NCBI RefSeq assembly: GCF_035944375.1
Contig: NZ_DASZBE010000018.1
Direction: 5' to 3' (one strand)
Length of the DNA stretch: 64,000 nucleotides
Source of the DNA: Allobosea sp035944375
GTDB lineage: Bacteria; Pseudomonadota; Alphaproteobacteria; Rhizobiales; Beijerinckiaceae
Part shown: piece after piece, positions 33,103 to 41,086 of the stretch
Position numbering within the stretch: position 1 is the first letter of the stretch
Layout: each line of letters starts with the position of its first letter
Program-made: the position numbers and the translations under genes
Notes under the pieces: generated by a model
The model's database searches: none
Seen by the model: only the letters and a program-made list of their open reading frames with translations
What the model was told of the DNA's origin: nothing

Positions 33103-35262
33103 ATGAGCGACGACAACAATCAGAAGAGCCGGGGTCCGCGCAAGGGCGGCGGCACGGGCGGCCGTGGCGGCGGGCGAGACGGCGGCGGTTTCGGCGGCAA
33201 GGGTCCGCGCGCGGGCGCTTCGGCCGGCGGCGAGCGCAAGCCGTTCCGCGGCCGCAGCGACAGCGCCGAGCGCCCGGCGCGGGCGGATGGCCCGGCGCGT
33301 CCGTTCCGGGCCCGCCCCGATGGCGAGCGCAGTTCGAGCCGCCCGCCGCGCGAGGGCTTTGCGCCGCGTGGCGAGCGCCCGGCTTCTGCCGGCAAGCGCT
33401 TCGACAAACCCGGCTTCGACAAGCCCCGCTTCGATCGTCCTCGTTCCGACGGGCCGGCGCGTCCGCGGCGGGCTCGCGAGGAGGCCCCGGTTTCCGAGGC
33501 CAAGCTGCTGCCCTCGCTGATCCAGGAGCCCGAGCGGATCGCCAAGGTGATGGCGCGCGCCGGCGTCGCCTCGCGCCGCGACAGCGAGGCGATCATCCTC
33601 GAAGGCCGCGTCAGCGTGAACGGTCGCGTGATCGACAGCCCGGCGCTGGATATCGGCCCCGACGATGTCGTTTTGATTGACGGCGAGCCGCTGCCGGCGC
33701 GCGAGCGCACGCGGATGTGGCTCTACCACAAGCCGCGCGGGCTGGTGACGACCAACCACGATCCCGAAGGCCGGCCGACGGTGTTCGACGCGCTGCCGGA
33801 GGATCTGCCGCGCGTGCTCTCGATCGGCCGGCTCGACATCAACACCGAGGGCCTGCTGCTGCTGACCAATGACGGCGGGCTGGCGCGGATGCTGGAACTG
33901 CCGGAGACCGGCTGGCTGCGGCGCTACCGCGTGCGTGCCTTCGGCTCGGTGACACAGGACAAGCTCGACACGCTGCGCGACGGCGTCACCATCGAGGGCG
34001 TGTCCTACGGCCCCGTGGTGGCGCGGTTCGAGCGTCAGCAGGGCTCCAACACCTGGCTGACGGTCGATCTGCGCGAGGGCAAGAACCGCGAGGTCAAGAC
34101 GGTGCTCGAGCATCTCGGCCTCGACGTGAACCGGCTCATCCGGGTCTCGTTCGGGCCGTTCCAGCTCGCCGACCTGCCCGAGGGTGAGGTTGATGAGATC
34201 CGCTCGCGCGTACTCAAGGACCAGCTCGGCGAGGAGCTGATGGCCAAGGCCGGCGTCGATTTCGAGGCGCCGCGCCGCGACGAGCTGCCGCCGGCCCCCC
34301 CGAGACCGCCTGTGAGCAAGGCAGCGCCCAGCGGCGAGGACCGCCCGCGCCGGCGCGAAAACGGCGAGCGCGACGGCAAGCCCGAGCGCTGGCAGAGCGA
34401 CGCCGTGCGCACGCCCTCGCTCGACGATCGCAGCGACAAGCCGTGGAAGCGCACTGTCTGGCGCGATGCCGAAGCCGAGCCGCAGCGCGAGCGCAAGGCC
34501 CCGCCGCGCCGTGGCGCCGACCCCAGGGCCGAGCGCCAGACGCGCGAGGCCAGCGGCGAGGTGGTGCGCCGCCGCGACAAGGCGATCGCCGATCCCAAGG
34601 GCCGGCGCGTGCTGGTCGAGCGCGTCGGCGCCCCGCCCCGCGAGGAGCGTGCAGAGCGCCCGGCGCGCGACGGCGTCAACCCCAAGCGCCGGCCCGATCG
34701 CCTGCCGCGCAGCGAGCGCGGCGAGCGAAACGCCGCGGAGGCGCGCCAGCCCCGCGCAGCCGAACGCGCCAGCAGCAGCGAGCGTCCGGCCCGCCGCCCC
34801 CGCAGCGAAGGCGGCGAGCGCGACCGCACGCAGGAGCGGCCGTGGCAGGATGCCGGGCCGCGCACGGAGCGGCCCGCGCGGGCGCCGAGGCCCGAGAGAG
34901 CCGGCGGCGACAGGCCTTATGGCGAGCGGCCCGACCGCGCGCCCCGCGGCGACAGGCCCGAGAGGGCGCCACGCGAGGGCGGCGAGCGTCCGCCGCGTCG
35001 TTCCGACGACGCTCCGGGCGGCGCCAAGCGCAGCTATGCGGCGCGCTCCAGCGAACGGCCCGCGGGCCGCAGCGGCGAGCGCAGCGGGGGCAAGCCCTTC
35101 GGCGCCAAGCCCGGTGGCGGCAAATCGTTCGGCGGCAAGCCCGGTGGCAAGCCGGGTGGCGGCCGGCCCTTCGGCGGCAAGCCGGGCGGCGGTGGACGTC
35201 CGGGTGGCGGCCGCCCCGGCGGCGGGGCCAAGGATCCACGCTCCGGCGGCAAGCGCGACTGA
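33103..35262 (+). CDS. rluB: RluB-type rRNA pseudouridine synthase with long disordered tails
   Basis: A 719-residue protein, two to three times the size of ordinary RluB/RsuA enzymes. The catalytic core spans about residues 140-385: an S4 RNA-binding domain (RIAKVMARAGVASRRDSEAI) and the PSI domain with catalytic Asp245 in SIGRLDINTEGLLLLTNDGG, then VDLREGKNREVKTVLEHLGL. The N-terminal 135 residues and C-terminal 330 residues are Arg/Gly/Pro-rich and clearly disordered, ending in repeated GGKPGG/GGRPGG blocks. Start ATG 33103. It should modify 23S rRNA (near U2605) or a related site. rsmD follows, an order common in this group. Confidence 0.92.
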   Translation: MSDDNNQKSRGPRKGGGTGGRGGGRDGGGFGGKGPRAGASAGGERKPFRGRSDSAERPARADGPARPFRARPDGERSSSRPPREGFAPRGERPASAGKRFDKPGFDKPRFDRPRSDGPARPRRAREEAPVSEAKLLPSLIQEPERIAKVMARAGVASRRDSEAIILEGRVSVNGRVIDSPALDIGPDDVVLIDGEPLPARERTRMWLYHKPRGLVTTNHDPEGRPTVFDALPEDLPRVLSIGRLDINTEGLLLLTNDGGLARMLELPETGWLRRYRVRAFGSVTQDKLDTLRDGVTIEGVSYGPVVARFERQQGSNTWLTVDLREGKNREVKTVLEHLGLDVNRLIRVSFGPFQLADLPEGEVDEIRSRVLKDQLGEELMAKAGVDFEAPRRDELPPAPPRPPVSKAAPSGEDRPRRRENGERDGKPERWQSDAVRTPSLDDRSDKPWKRTVWRDAEAEPQRERKAPPRRGADPRAERQTREASGEVVRRRDKAIADPKGRRVLVERVGAPPREERAERPARDGVNPKRRPDRLPRSERGERNAAEARQPRAAERASSSERPARRPRSEGGERDRTQERPWQDAGPRTERPARAPRPERAGGDRPYGERPDRAPRGDRPERAPREGGERPPRRSDDAPGGAKRSYAARSSERPAGRSGERSGGKPFGAKPGGGKSFGGKPGGKPGGGRPFGGKPGGGGRPGGGRPGGGAKDPRSGGKRD

Positions 35263-35295
35263 GGGCGCCGATTCCAATGGTCGCCCAAATCACAC

Positions 35296-35403
35296 CGTCA
35301 TCCTGGACAAGCGGCGAACGCCGCGCCGTCCGGGATCCATCATCGGGCTCCGTCGTGTCCTTCGATGGATCCCGGGACGACCTCCGGTCGCCCCAGGATG
35401 ACG
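35296..35403. repeat. Palindromic repeat 'GTCATCCT...AGGATGAC', copy 1
   Basis: Between rluB and rsmD. Ends are inverted (GTCATCCTGG and CCCAGGATGAC), and the inside has a second inverted pair, CCGGGATCCATC and GATGGATCCCGGG. A second copy with the same layout and core lies at 48314-48414, upstream of ileS. Hairpin-forming dispersed repeat; no coding capacity. Confidence 0.85.
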
Positions 35404-35437
35404 TCGTGTTTCCACGCATCATCGTCATGGTCTGAGC

Positions 35438-35998
35438 ATGCGGATCGTCGGCGGACGTTTGCGCGGGCGGGCGCTGGCCGGCCCCAAACCGGGGATCGGG
35501 AGCATCCGCCCGACCTCGGACCGCCTGCGCGAATCCCTCTTCAACGTGCTCGCCCATGCCTATGACGACCCGCTGGACGGCGCGCGCGTGCTCGATCTGT
35601 TCGCGGGGACCGGGGCGCTCGGCTTCGAGGCGCTGTCGCGCGGCGCCGCCTTCGCGCTGCTGGTCGACGACGGCACCGAGGCGCGCGGCCTGATCCGCGA
35701 GAACCAGATGGCGCTCGGGCTCGCCGGCCACAGTCGCGTCTTCCGGCGCGACGCGACCAAGCTCGGCCCGATCAGTGCCATGGACCCCTTCGCGGTCGTG
35801 TTCTGCGACCCGCCCTACCGCAAGGGGCTGGGTGAGACAGCGCTCGCCTCGGCCCGCGACGGCGGCTGGCTGGCGCCCGGCGCGCTGGTGATCCTGGAGG
35901 AGGCCGGCGATGTCGAGATCGCGCTGCCCGAGAGGTTCGCGCTGCTGGAGCGGCGTGAGTATGGCGAGACGCAGGTCCTGATCCTGCAGGCGGCTTGA
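35438..35998 (+). CDS. rsmD: 16S rRNA (guanine-966-N2)-methyltransferase RsmD
   Basis: Methylates N2 of G966 in 16S rRNA. The 186-residue Rossmann methyltransferase starts MRIVGGRLRGRAL, shows RPTSDRLRESLFNVL, the SAM motif VLDLFAGTGALGFEALSRGA and the catalytic FCDPPY (DPPY). Length and order after the pseudouridine synthase gene are typical. Start ATG 35438. Confidence 0.96.
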   Translation: MRIVGGRLRGRALAGPKPGIGSIRPTSDRLRESLFNVLAHAYDDPLDGARVLDLFAGTGALGFEALSRGAAFALLVDDGTEARGLIRENQMALGLAGHSRVFRRDATKLGPISAMDPFAVVFCDPPYRKGLGETALASARDGGWLAPGALVILEEAGDVEIALPERFALLERREYGETQVLILQAA

Positions 35999-36087
35999 AC
36001 GCGACGCCACGCCCGATGCCCATCACGCATCGGGCCGCATCCGAAATCGCATGACGCCGCGCGCACCGACCCGCGCATAGTCGCGCG

Positions 36088-36993
36088 ATGTCGCAACCGT
36101 CTGGCCGTTCGCTGCTGCTCGTCCCGCTGCTGGGCCTGCTCTGGGGCTTCAACTGGCCGGCGGTGCGGATCGCGCTCACCGAGATCGCGCCCTGGACGCT
36201 GCGGGCGAGCGGCATGACCTTCGCCGGCCTGTTCCTCGTCGCGGTCGCGCTGGGGCGCGGCCTGACGCTGGCGGTGCCGCGGGCGCAATGGCTGCGGCTG
36301 GCGGTGGCCGGTCTGTTGTCGATCGCGGCCTTCAACATCCTGCTTGCCTTCGCGCAGTTGGCCGCGCCGACCTCGCGCGCGGCGATCCTGACCTTCACCA
36401 TGCCGATCTGGGCGACGCTGCTCGCCCGCTTCATCCTGGCGGAGCCGATCGACCGGCGGCGGCTGGTCGGGCTCGGGCTGGGCATCGCCGGGCTGGCCTG
36501 CCTCGGCCTGCCGCTGATCGCGGGCGGAGGCCTCTCCTTCGGCCTGCTGCTGGCGCTGGTCGCGAGCGTGAGTTGGGCGCTGGGCACCATCGTCAGCAAG
36601 CGCTGGCCGGTGAGCGCGCCGGCGCTGACCATCGCCGCCTGGCAGCTCCTGATCGGCGGCGCGGCTGGGGGGCTCGGCATGCTCGTCTTCGAGGGCGTGC
36701 CGGTGCCCAAGATGCTGGAGGCACGGACGGTCGCGGCGCTCGCCTTCCACATCCTCGGCGCGCAGGCGCTGGCCTATGTGCTCTGGTTCACGGTGATCGC
36801 AAGGCTGCCGGCCGGCATCGCGAGCCTGGGCACGCTGATGGTGCCGGCGGTCGGCGTGCTCGGCTCGGTGCTGCTGCTCGGCGAGCGCCCGACGCCGAGC
36901 GACTGGCTCGGCCTCGCGCTGGTGATCGCGGCGTCGGGCTCGATCCTGATCCCGGGACGGGCGAAGGCGGGGGGCGTCGCCGAAGCCGGCTGA
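36088..36993 (+). CDS. DMT-superfamily (EamA) transporter
   Basis: A 301-residue inner-membrane protein with about ten helices in two EamA halves; the first ends near GLPLIAGGGLSFG and the second contains ILGAQALAYVLWFTVIARLP and LGTLMVPAVGVLGSVLLLGE. This family exports amino acids, nucleosides or other small metabolites. Substrate unknown. It stands alone between rsmD and the toxin/immunity block. Confidence 0.9.
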   Translation: MSQPSGRSLLLVPLLGLLWGFNWPAVRIALTEIAPWTLRASGMTFAGLFLVAVALGRGLTLAVPRAQWLRLAVAGLLSIAAFNILLAFAQLAAPTSRAAILTFTMPIWATLLARFILAEPIDRRRLVGLGLGIAGLACLGLPLIAGGGLSFGLLLALVASVSWALGTIVSKRWPVSAPALTIAAWQLLIGGAAGGLGMLVFEGVPVPKMLEARTVAALAFHILGAQALAYVLWFTVIARLPAGIASLGTLMVPAVGVLGSVLLLGERPTPSDWLGLALVIAASGSILIPGRAKAGGVAEAG

Positions 36994-37095
36994 GCCGCGG
37001 AGCCGCCGTCTGCCGCGGGGATAAGCGGCCCATCTTGTCCCCGGTAGGCTCCGCGTGCCTGATCTTCGCATCCGTCGCGGAGGTCAGACGCACGG

Positions 37096-37845
37096 ATGCC
37101 CCTTCCCTATCCAGATCACTGGCGTTCCCGAAGCGCCGCGCTGCAGCGCAGGCGGCTTGCGAGCCAGATCGCCGGCGACCGGATGATGCGGGCGCTGGCG
37201 CGGCTGCAGGCGCTCGTCGAGAAGGCCGGCTTCCGCGAGGATCAGCCTCGCATCCCCGGCGGCAATGGCCGCGAAAGCGGACGGTGGCGGTATGTCGAGG
37301 GCTATGCGCAGGGCCGGCAGCCAGGCATCGGCGACAATGGCGGGCCGTCGCTCGACCCGCCCGCCCCTCCGAAAGAACCGCCCAGGGACAAGGTCTCGAA
37401 AACCCAGGCCGCCAAGGCCCTGGCCAGGCAGATCGCATTCGCAGCGGCCCGGCGTGCGGGCCCGATCGGCGCGGTCATCACCGCCCTCGAGGCGGGCCAC
37501 TGGCTGTACTCCGAATGGCCGTCGATCCCGTCCTATCAGGATCCGCCCCAATCACTGGCCGAACTCCAGCAGCAGGCGGGGCAACGGCGGCCGGGTTACG
37601 ACGACCACCACATCGTCGAGCAGGGTGCGGGAGGGCGTGAAGGCTTTCCGCGCTCGATGCTCGACGGCCCCGACAATGTTGTCAGCGTACCCCGCTACAA
37701 GCATCATCAGATCACGGGCTGGTACACGGCCAAAAATCCAAACTTCGGCGGTCTCTCGCCACGCGACTATCTGCGAGGTCGGGACTGGTCCGAGCATGTG
37801 CGGGTCGGACAGCAGGCATTGCGACAGGTCGGAGTGCTTAGATGA
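37096..37845 (+). CDS. Putative HNH-nuclease toxin
   Basis: A 249-residue protein with four recognisable parts: an Arg-rich N-terminus, the motif PGIGDNGGPSLDPP (about 76-89) common in Hyphomicrobiales accessory proteins, an amphipathic or hydrophobic stretch (RAGPIGAVITALEAGHWLY), and a C-terminal HNH-like ββα nuclease. Nuclease residues are GYDDHHIVEQ (His171, His172), GPDNVVSVP (Asn194) and RYKHHQITGWY (His203/His204). There is no signal peptide, Rhs, PAAR or other delivery domain, so it may be an intracellular (phage-defence or TA-like) toxin or need a helper. The stop overlaps the first DUF2019 gene (ATGA), and three DUF2019 paralogues follow, which I read as its immunity genes. Local G+C is lower than the genome. 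Confidence 0.75.
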   Translation: MPLPYPDHWRSRSAALQRRRLASQIAGDRMMRALARLQALVEKAGFREDQPRIPGGNGRESGRWRYVEGYAQGRQPGIGDNGGPSLDPPAPPKEPPRDKVSKTQAAKALARQIAFAAARRAGPIGAVITALEAGHWLYSEWPSIPSYQDPPQSLAELQQQAGQRRPGYDDHHIVEQGAGGREGFPRSMLDGPDNVVSVPRYKHHQITGWYTAKNPNFGGLSPRDYLRGRDWSEHVRVGQQALRQVGVLR

Positions 37846-38213
37846 GCAAGGTCAATCTCAAGGCGCTTTCGACGAGCGATCTGCTTCTGCTGTTCGAAAA
37901 GCTGTGCGTCGAACAGTACAACGCTCTCGATCGCCAGGAGTACGCGGCTTTCAACCGGCGATACGATCGAATCCAGGCGATCGAAGACGAGCTGAAGTCG
38001 CGTCCCGGGGATCAGCGCCGCATCCTCATGACGCTCTTCGGCCATCCCAACATGCAAGTGCGACTCACTGCGGCGCGGGCCAATCTCGCGGTCGACTATC
38101 CTGCCTCCCGCAGAGAGATCCAGCACATCGCCGACTCCAAATGGGGGCCGCAATGTCTTGATGCCGGCATGACCCTCATCAATCTGGACAATGGGATTTA
38201 TCGGCCGAGTTGA
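37842..38213 (+). CDS. DUF2019 protein 1 (putative immunity)
   Basis: A 123-residue helical protein with the DUF2019 pattern: LLLLFEKLCVEQYNALDRQE, RPGDQRRILMTLFGHPNMQV and the end LDAGMTLINLDNGIYRP. DUF2019 proteins resemble HEAT-repeat immunity proteins. The ATG overlaps the stop of the nuclease gene, so toxin and protein are made in coupled fashion. From about residue 18 on it is nearly identical to DUF2019 protein 3 (roughly 94% at DNA level by eye). Function as inhibitor of the HNH protein is inferred from position and family. Confidence 0.8.
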   Translation: MSKVNLKALSTSDLLLLFEKLCVEQYNALDRQEYAAFNRRYDRIQAIEDELKSRPGDQRRILMTLFGHPNMQVRLTAARANLAVDYPASRREIQHIADSKWGPQCLDAGMTLINLDNGIYRPS

Positions 38214-38231
38214 GGTCAACCAGGAGGCCTG

Positions 38232-38606
38232 ATGAAGCGCCACGAAAATCTGAGTTTGCTGTCCACTGAGGACATTGTCCAGCGCTTCGAACAACTCTGC
38301 ATTGAGCAGTACGACGCCATGGACCGCGAAGAACTGTGGCGGGTCAACCGCCTCGTCTGGCGCATCCATGCCTTGGAAATGGAACTGAAATCGCGCCCCG
38401 GTGATCAACGCCGCCTTCTTCGACGCTTCTTCGGCCACTCGAACATGCAGGTTCGGCTCTCAGCAGCTCACGCCAATCTCGCGATCGACTACCCGGCTGC
38501 CCGTCGCGAGATTCAGGATATCGCCAACTCCAAATGGGAAGCGCAATGTCTCGATGCCGGCATGACCCTCATCAATCTGGACAACGGGGTCTATCGGCCG
38601 ACCTGA
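38232..38606 (+). CDS. DUF2019 protein 2 (putative immunity, diverged copy)
   Basis: A 124-residue DUF2019 paralogue, the most diverged of the three: its N-terminal half differs (RHENLSLLSTEDIVQRFEQL, MDREELWRVNRLVWRIHALE) while the C-terminal half keeps NMQVRLSAAHANLAIDYPAA and LDAGMTLINLDNGVYRPT. AGGAGG lies 4 bases before ATG 38232. Divergence between copies may mean specificity for different nuclease variants. Confidence 0.78.
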   Translation: MKRHENLSLLSTEDIVQRFEQLCIEQYDAMDREELWRVNRLVWRIHALEMELKSRPGDQRRLLRRFFGHSNMQVRLSAAHANLAIDYPAARREIQDIANSKWEAQCLDAGMTLINLDNGVYRPT

Positions 38607-38622
38607 CCCGAAGGAGGACTCG

Positions 38623-38997
38623 GTGAGGCGTGGCATGAAGCTGAGCGGCTTGCCGGACAGCGAGCTCCTCGCCCGCTTTGAAAAGCTGTGCGTCGAACAG
38701 TACAACGCTCTCGATCGCCAGGAGTACGCGGCTTTCAACCGGCGATACGATCGGATCCAGGCGATCGAAGACGAGCTGAAGTCGCGTCCCGGCGATCAGC
38801 GCCGCATCCTCATGACGCTCTTCGGCCATCCCAACATGCAAGTGCGACTCACTGCGGCGCGGGCCAATCTCGCGGTCGACTATCCCGCCGCCCGCAGAGA
38901 GATCCAGGAGATCGCCGATTCCAAATGGGGACCGCAATGCGGAGATGCCGGCATGACCCTGATCAATCTGGACAACGGGATCTATCGACCGACCTGA
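38623..38997 (+). CDS. DUF2019 protein 3 (putative immunity)
   Basis: A 124-residue DUF2019 paralogue almost identical to copy 1 from residue 19 onward (FEKLCVEQYNALDRQEYAAF shared); changes cluster near the C-terminus (IQEIADSKWGPQCGDAG). Start GTG 38623 has AAGGAGG 5 bases upstream; an in-frame ATG at 38635 lies too far from it. Convergent with mutL, 9 bp apart. Confidence 0.8.
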   Translation: MRRGMKLSGLPDSELLARFEKLCVEQYNALDRQEYAAFNRRYDRIQAIEDELKSRPGDQRRILMTLFGHPNMQVRLTAARANLAVDYPAARREIQEIADSKWGPQCGDAGMTLINLDNGIYRPT

Positions 38998-39006
38998 GCC
39001 GCCCCC

Positions 39007-40824
39007 TCACCGCCGCCCGAACAGGCGCTCGATATCGGCGAGCTTGAGTTCGACATAGGTCGGGCGGCCATGGTTGCACTGGCCCGAATTGGGCGTGATC
39101 TCCATTTCGCGCAGCAGCGCGTCCATCTCCTCGGGGCGGAGCCGACGGCCGGCGCGGACCGAGTTGTGGCAGGCCATCGTCGCCAGGACATGGTCGAGGC
39201 GACGTTCGAGCGAGCCGGGATTTGAAGTCACTTGGCCGTGCTCGGCCAGCGCATCGGCGACGTCGCGGACGAGCTTCTGGAGGTTGCCGCCGGCGAGTTG
39301 CTGGGGTGCCTCGCGGACCAGAACAGCGCCCGGCCCGAAGGGCTCCAGCCGCAGGCCCAGCGTCGCCAGATCCTCGCTCGCGGCGTTCAGCCGGTCGGCG
39401 TCGACGGGGTCGAGCTCGACCACCTCGGGCAGGAGCAAGGGCTGCGTCGCGATGCCGCTGCGGGCGCGCTCGGCCTTGAGGCGCTCATAGACCAGGCGCT
39501 CATGGGCGGCGTGCTGGTCGACGATGACGACGCCCTCGCGCGTCTGGGCGACGATATAGGTCTCGTGGAGCTGGGCGCGGGCGGCGCCCAGCGGCCGGTC
39601 GAGCGCATCCGGCGCGGGCTCCGCGAGATGGGCGCGGGCGTCGGCCGAGGCGACGGCGAACCCGGCGAAACCCTGCTGCGGGCGGGCGTCGAAGCCGGCG
39701 ACGGGCGCGCCCCAGGCCGGGGTCTCCGGCAGGGTCGGGCGCAGAGGCGAGGTGCTGTTGCCGGTGCCGGCGAAGACGGCGCGGAAGGCCTCCAGCGTGC
39801 GGGCGCCGCCGGTCGTGGTGGCGCGGTGGCCGGCCTGCGCGAGAGCCGCCTTCAGCCCGGAAACGACGAGGCCGCGCACCAGCTGGGGATCGCGGAAGCG
39901 GACCTCGCTCTTGGCCGGATGGACGTTGACGTCGACGGCGCGCGGATCGCAGGCGACGTCGAGGAAGAGCACGGGGTGGCGGTCGGAGGGCACGACATCG
40001 GCATAGGCGCCGCGCACGGCCGAGAGCAGCAGCTTGTCGCGCACCGGCCGGCCGTTGACGGCGAGATGCACGCCGGCCGAGGTGCCGCGATGGAAGGTCG
40101 GCAGCCCGGCGAAGCCGGTGACGTGGACGCCCTCGCGCGCGGCGTCGAGCCGCAGCGCGTTTTCGGGGAAGTCGCGGCCGAGCGCGCGGCCGAGCCGGCG
40201 CAACTGCCCCTCCTCGCCGAGCGGCTCCGCCGGCCAGTCGAAGGGCGAGACATGCTCGCCCTCGAGCGAAAACCGGATCGCCGGATGGGCGATGGCGAGG
40301 CGCCGCAGCATCTCCGAGACGGCCTGCGCCTCGGCCCGGTCGCTCTTGAGGAATTTCAGCCGGGCGGGGGTGAAGGCGAAGAGATCGCTGACCTCGATGC
40401 GGGTGCCGGGTGCCGCCGCGACGGGGCGGACCACGCCCTTCTCGCCGGCCTCGACGACGAGGCCGACGCCCTGGGGGGCATCGTGGCGGCGGGTCGCGAT
40501 GGAGAGCCGCGCCACCGAGCCGATCGAGGGCAGCGCCTCGCCGCGGAAACCCAGGGACTGGATCGCGAAGAGATCGCCATCGGGAAGCTTCGAGGTGGCG
40601 TGGCGCTCGACGGCGAGCGCCAGATCCTCCGGCGTCATGCCCGCCCCGTCATCGACGACGCGGATCAGTTCGCGCCCGCCCGCCCGGATCGTCACCGCGA
40701 TGGATCGCGCGCCGGCGTCGATGGCGTTCTCGACCAATTCCTTCACCGCCGCAGCCGGCCGCTCGATCACCTCGCCGGCGGCGATGCGGTCGACCAGGAC
40801 GGGATCGAGACGACGGACGGGCAT
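39007..40824 (-). CDS. mutL: DNA mismatch repair protein MutL
   Basis: Links mismatch recognition by MutS to strand incision and excision. The 605-residue protein has the GHKL ATPase domain (IAAGEVIERPAAAVKELVEN, then DDGAGM and SLGFRGEALPSIGSV), the transducer domain and a C-terminal dimerisation domain (QLHETYIVAQTREGVVIVDQ, HAAHERLVYE). No clear DQHAxxE(x)4E endonuclease motif is seen beyond VDQHAAHERLVYE, which does fit that pattern closely. Start ATG 40824; the frame upstream runs into a C/G-rich repeat and is not coding. It is the last gene of the minus-strand block. Confidence 0.96.
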   Translation of the reverse strand: MPVRRLDPVLVDRIAAGEVIERPAAAVKELVENAIDAGARSIAVTIRAGGRELIRVVDDGAGMTPEDLALAVERHATSKLPDGDLFAIQSLGFRGEALPSIGSVARLSIATRRHDAPQGVGLVVEAGEKGVVRPVAAAPGTRIEVSDLFAFTPARLKFLKSDRAEAQAVSEMLRRLAIAHPAIRFSLEGEHVSPFDWPAEPLGEEGQLRRLGRALGRDFPENALRLDAAREGVHVTGFAGLPTFHRGTSAGVHLAVNGRPVRDKLLLSAVRGAYADVVPSDRHPVLFLDVACDPRAVDVNVHPAKSEVRFRDPQLVRGLVVSGLKAALAQAGHRATTTGGARTLEAFRAVFAGTGNSTSPLRPTLPETPAWGAPVAGFDARPQQGFAGFAVASADARAHLAEPAPDALDRPLGAARAQLHETYIVAQTREGVVIVDQHAAHERLVYERLKAERARSGIATQPLLLPEVVELDPVDADRLNAASEDLATLGLRLEPFGPGAVLVREAPQQLAGGNLQKLVRDVADALAEHGQVTSNPGSLERRLDHVLATMACHNSVRAGRRLRPEEMDALLREMEITPNSGQCNHGRPTYVELKLADIERLFGRR

Positions 40825-40944
40825 GCAGGTTCCGGAGCGGCGGGCGGCGCGGCGAATCGAGGGGCCGCGTTGCGGCAGGATAGTGGATGGGGACGAGTCG
40901 TGCCCAAATCGGATTCGCCAGCCCCAAATGAACGGGCGCGGGGA

Positions 40945-41055
40945 ACCCCTCCCCCTTGTGGGGAGGGGCAGGGGTGGGGGTCGGGCCGCTCGGTCAGCGG
41001 TCACCAAGCGGAACCACCCCCATCCCCATACCCTTCCCCACAAGGGGGAAGGGAG
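40945..41055. repeat. C/G-rich palindromic intergenic repeat, copy 2
   Basis: Between the M16 peptidase gene and mutL. Left arm CCCCTCCCCCTTGTGGGGAG followed by GGGGTGGGGG; right arm CCACCCCCATCCC, then CCCTTCCCCACAAGGGGGAA. The middle carries GGCCGCTCGGTCAGCGGTCA, a segment related to that of copy 3 (59474-59588). The two arms can pair across about 45 bp. Confidence 0.85.
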
Positions 41056-41086
41056 GAGCGCTACTGGGCCGGCCTCGTCTGCGAAC

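Noticed and set aside
33091..35277. A 728-residue open frame antisense to the rRNA pseudouridine synthase gene
   Set aside because: Low-complexity Ala/Arg/Gly composition mirrored from the repetitive sense gene; no motif, and the sense strand has clear S4 and PSI domains.
37842..38997. Tandem DUF2019 block read as a CRISPR-like or simple repeat array
   Set aside because: Units are about 390 bp, encode intact proteins with their own ribosome sites, and have no short repeat/spacer structure.
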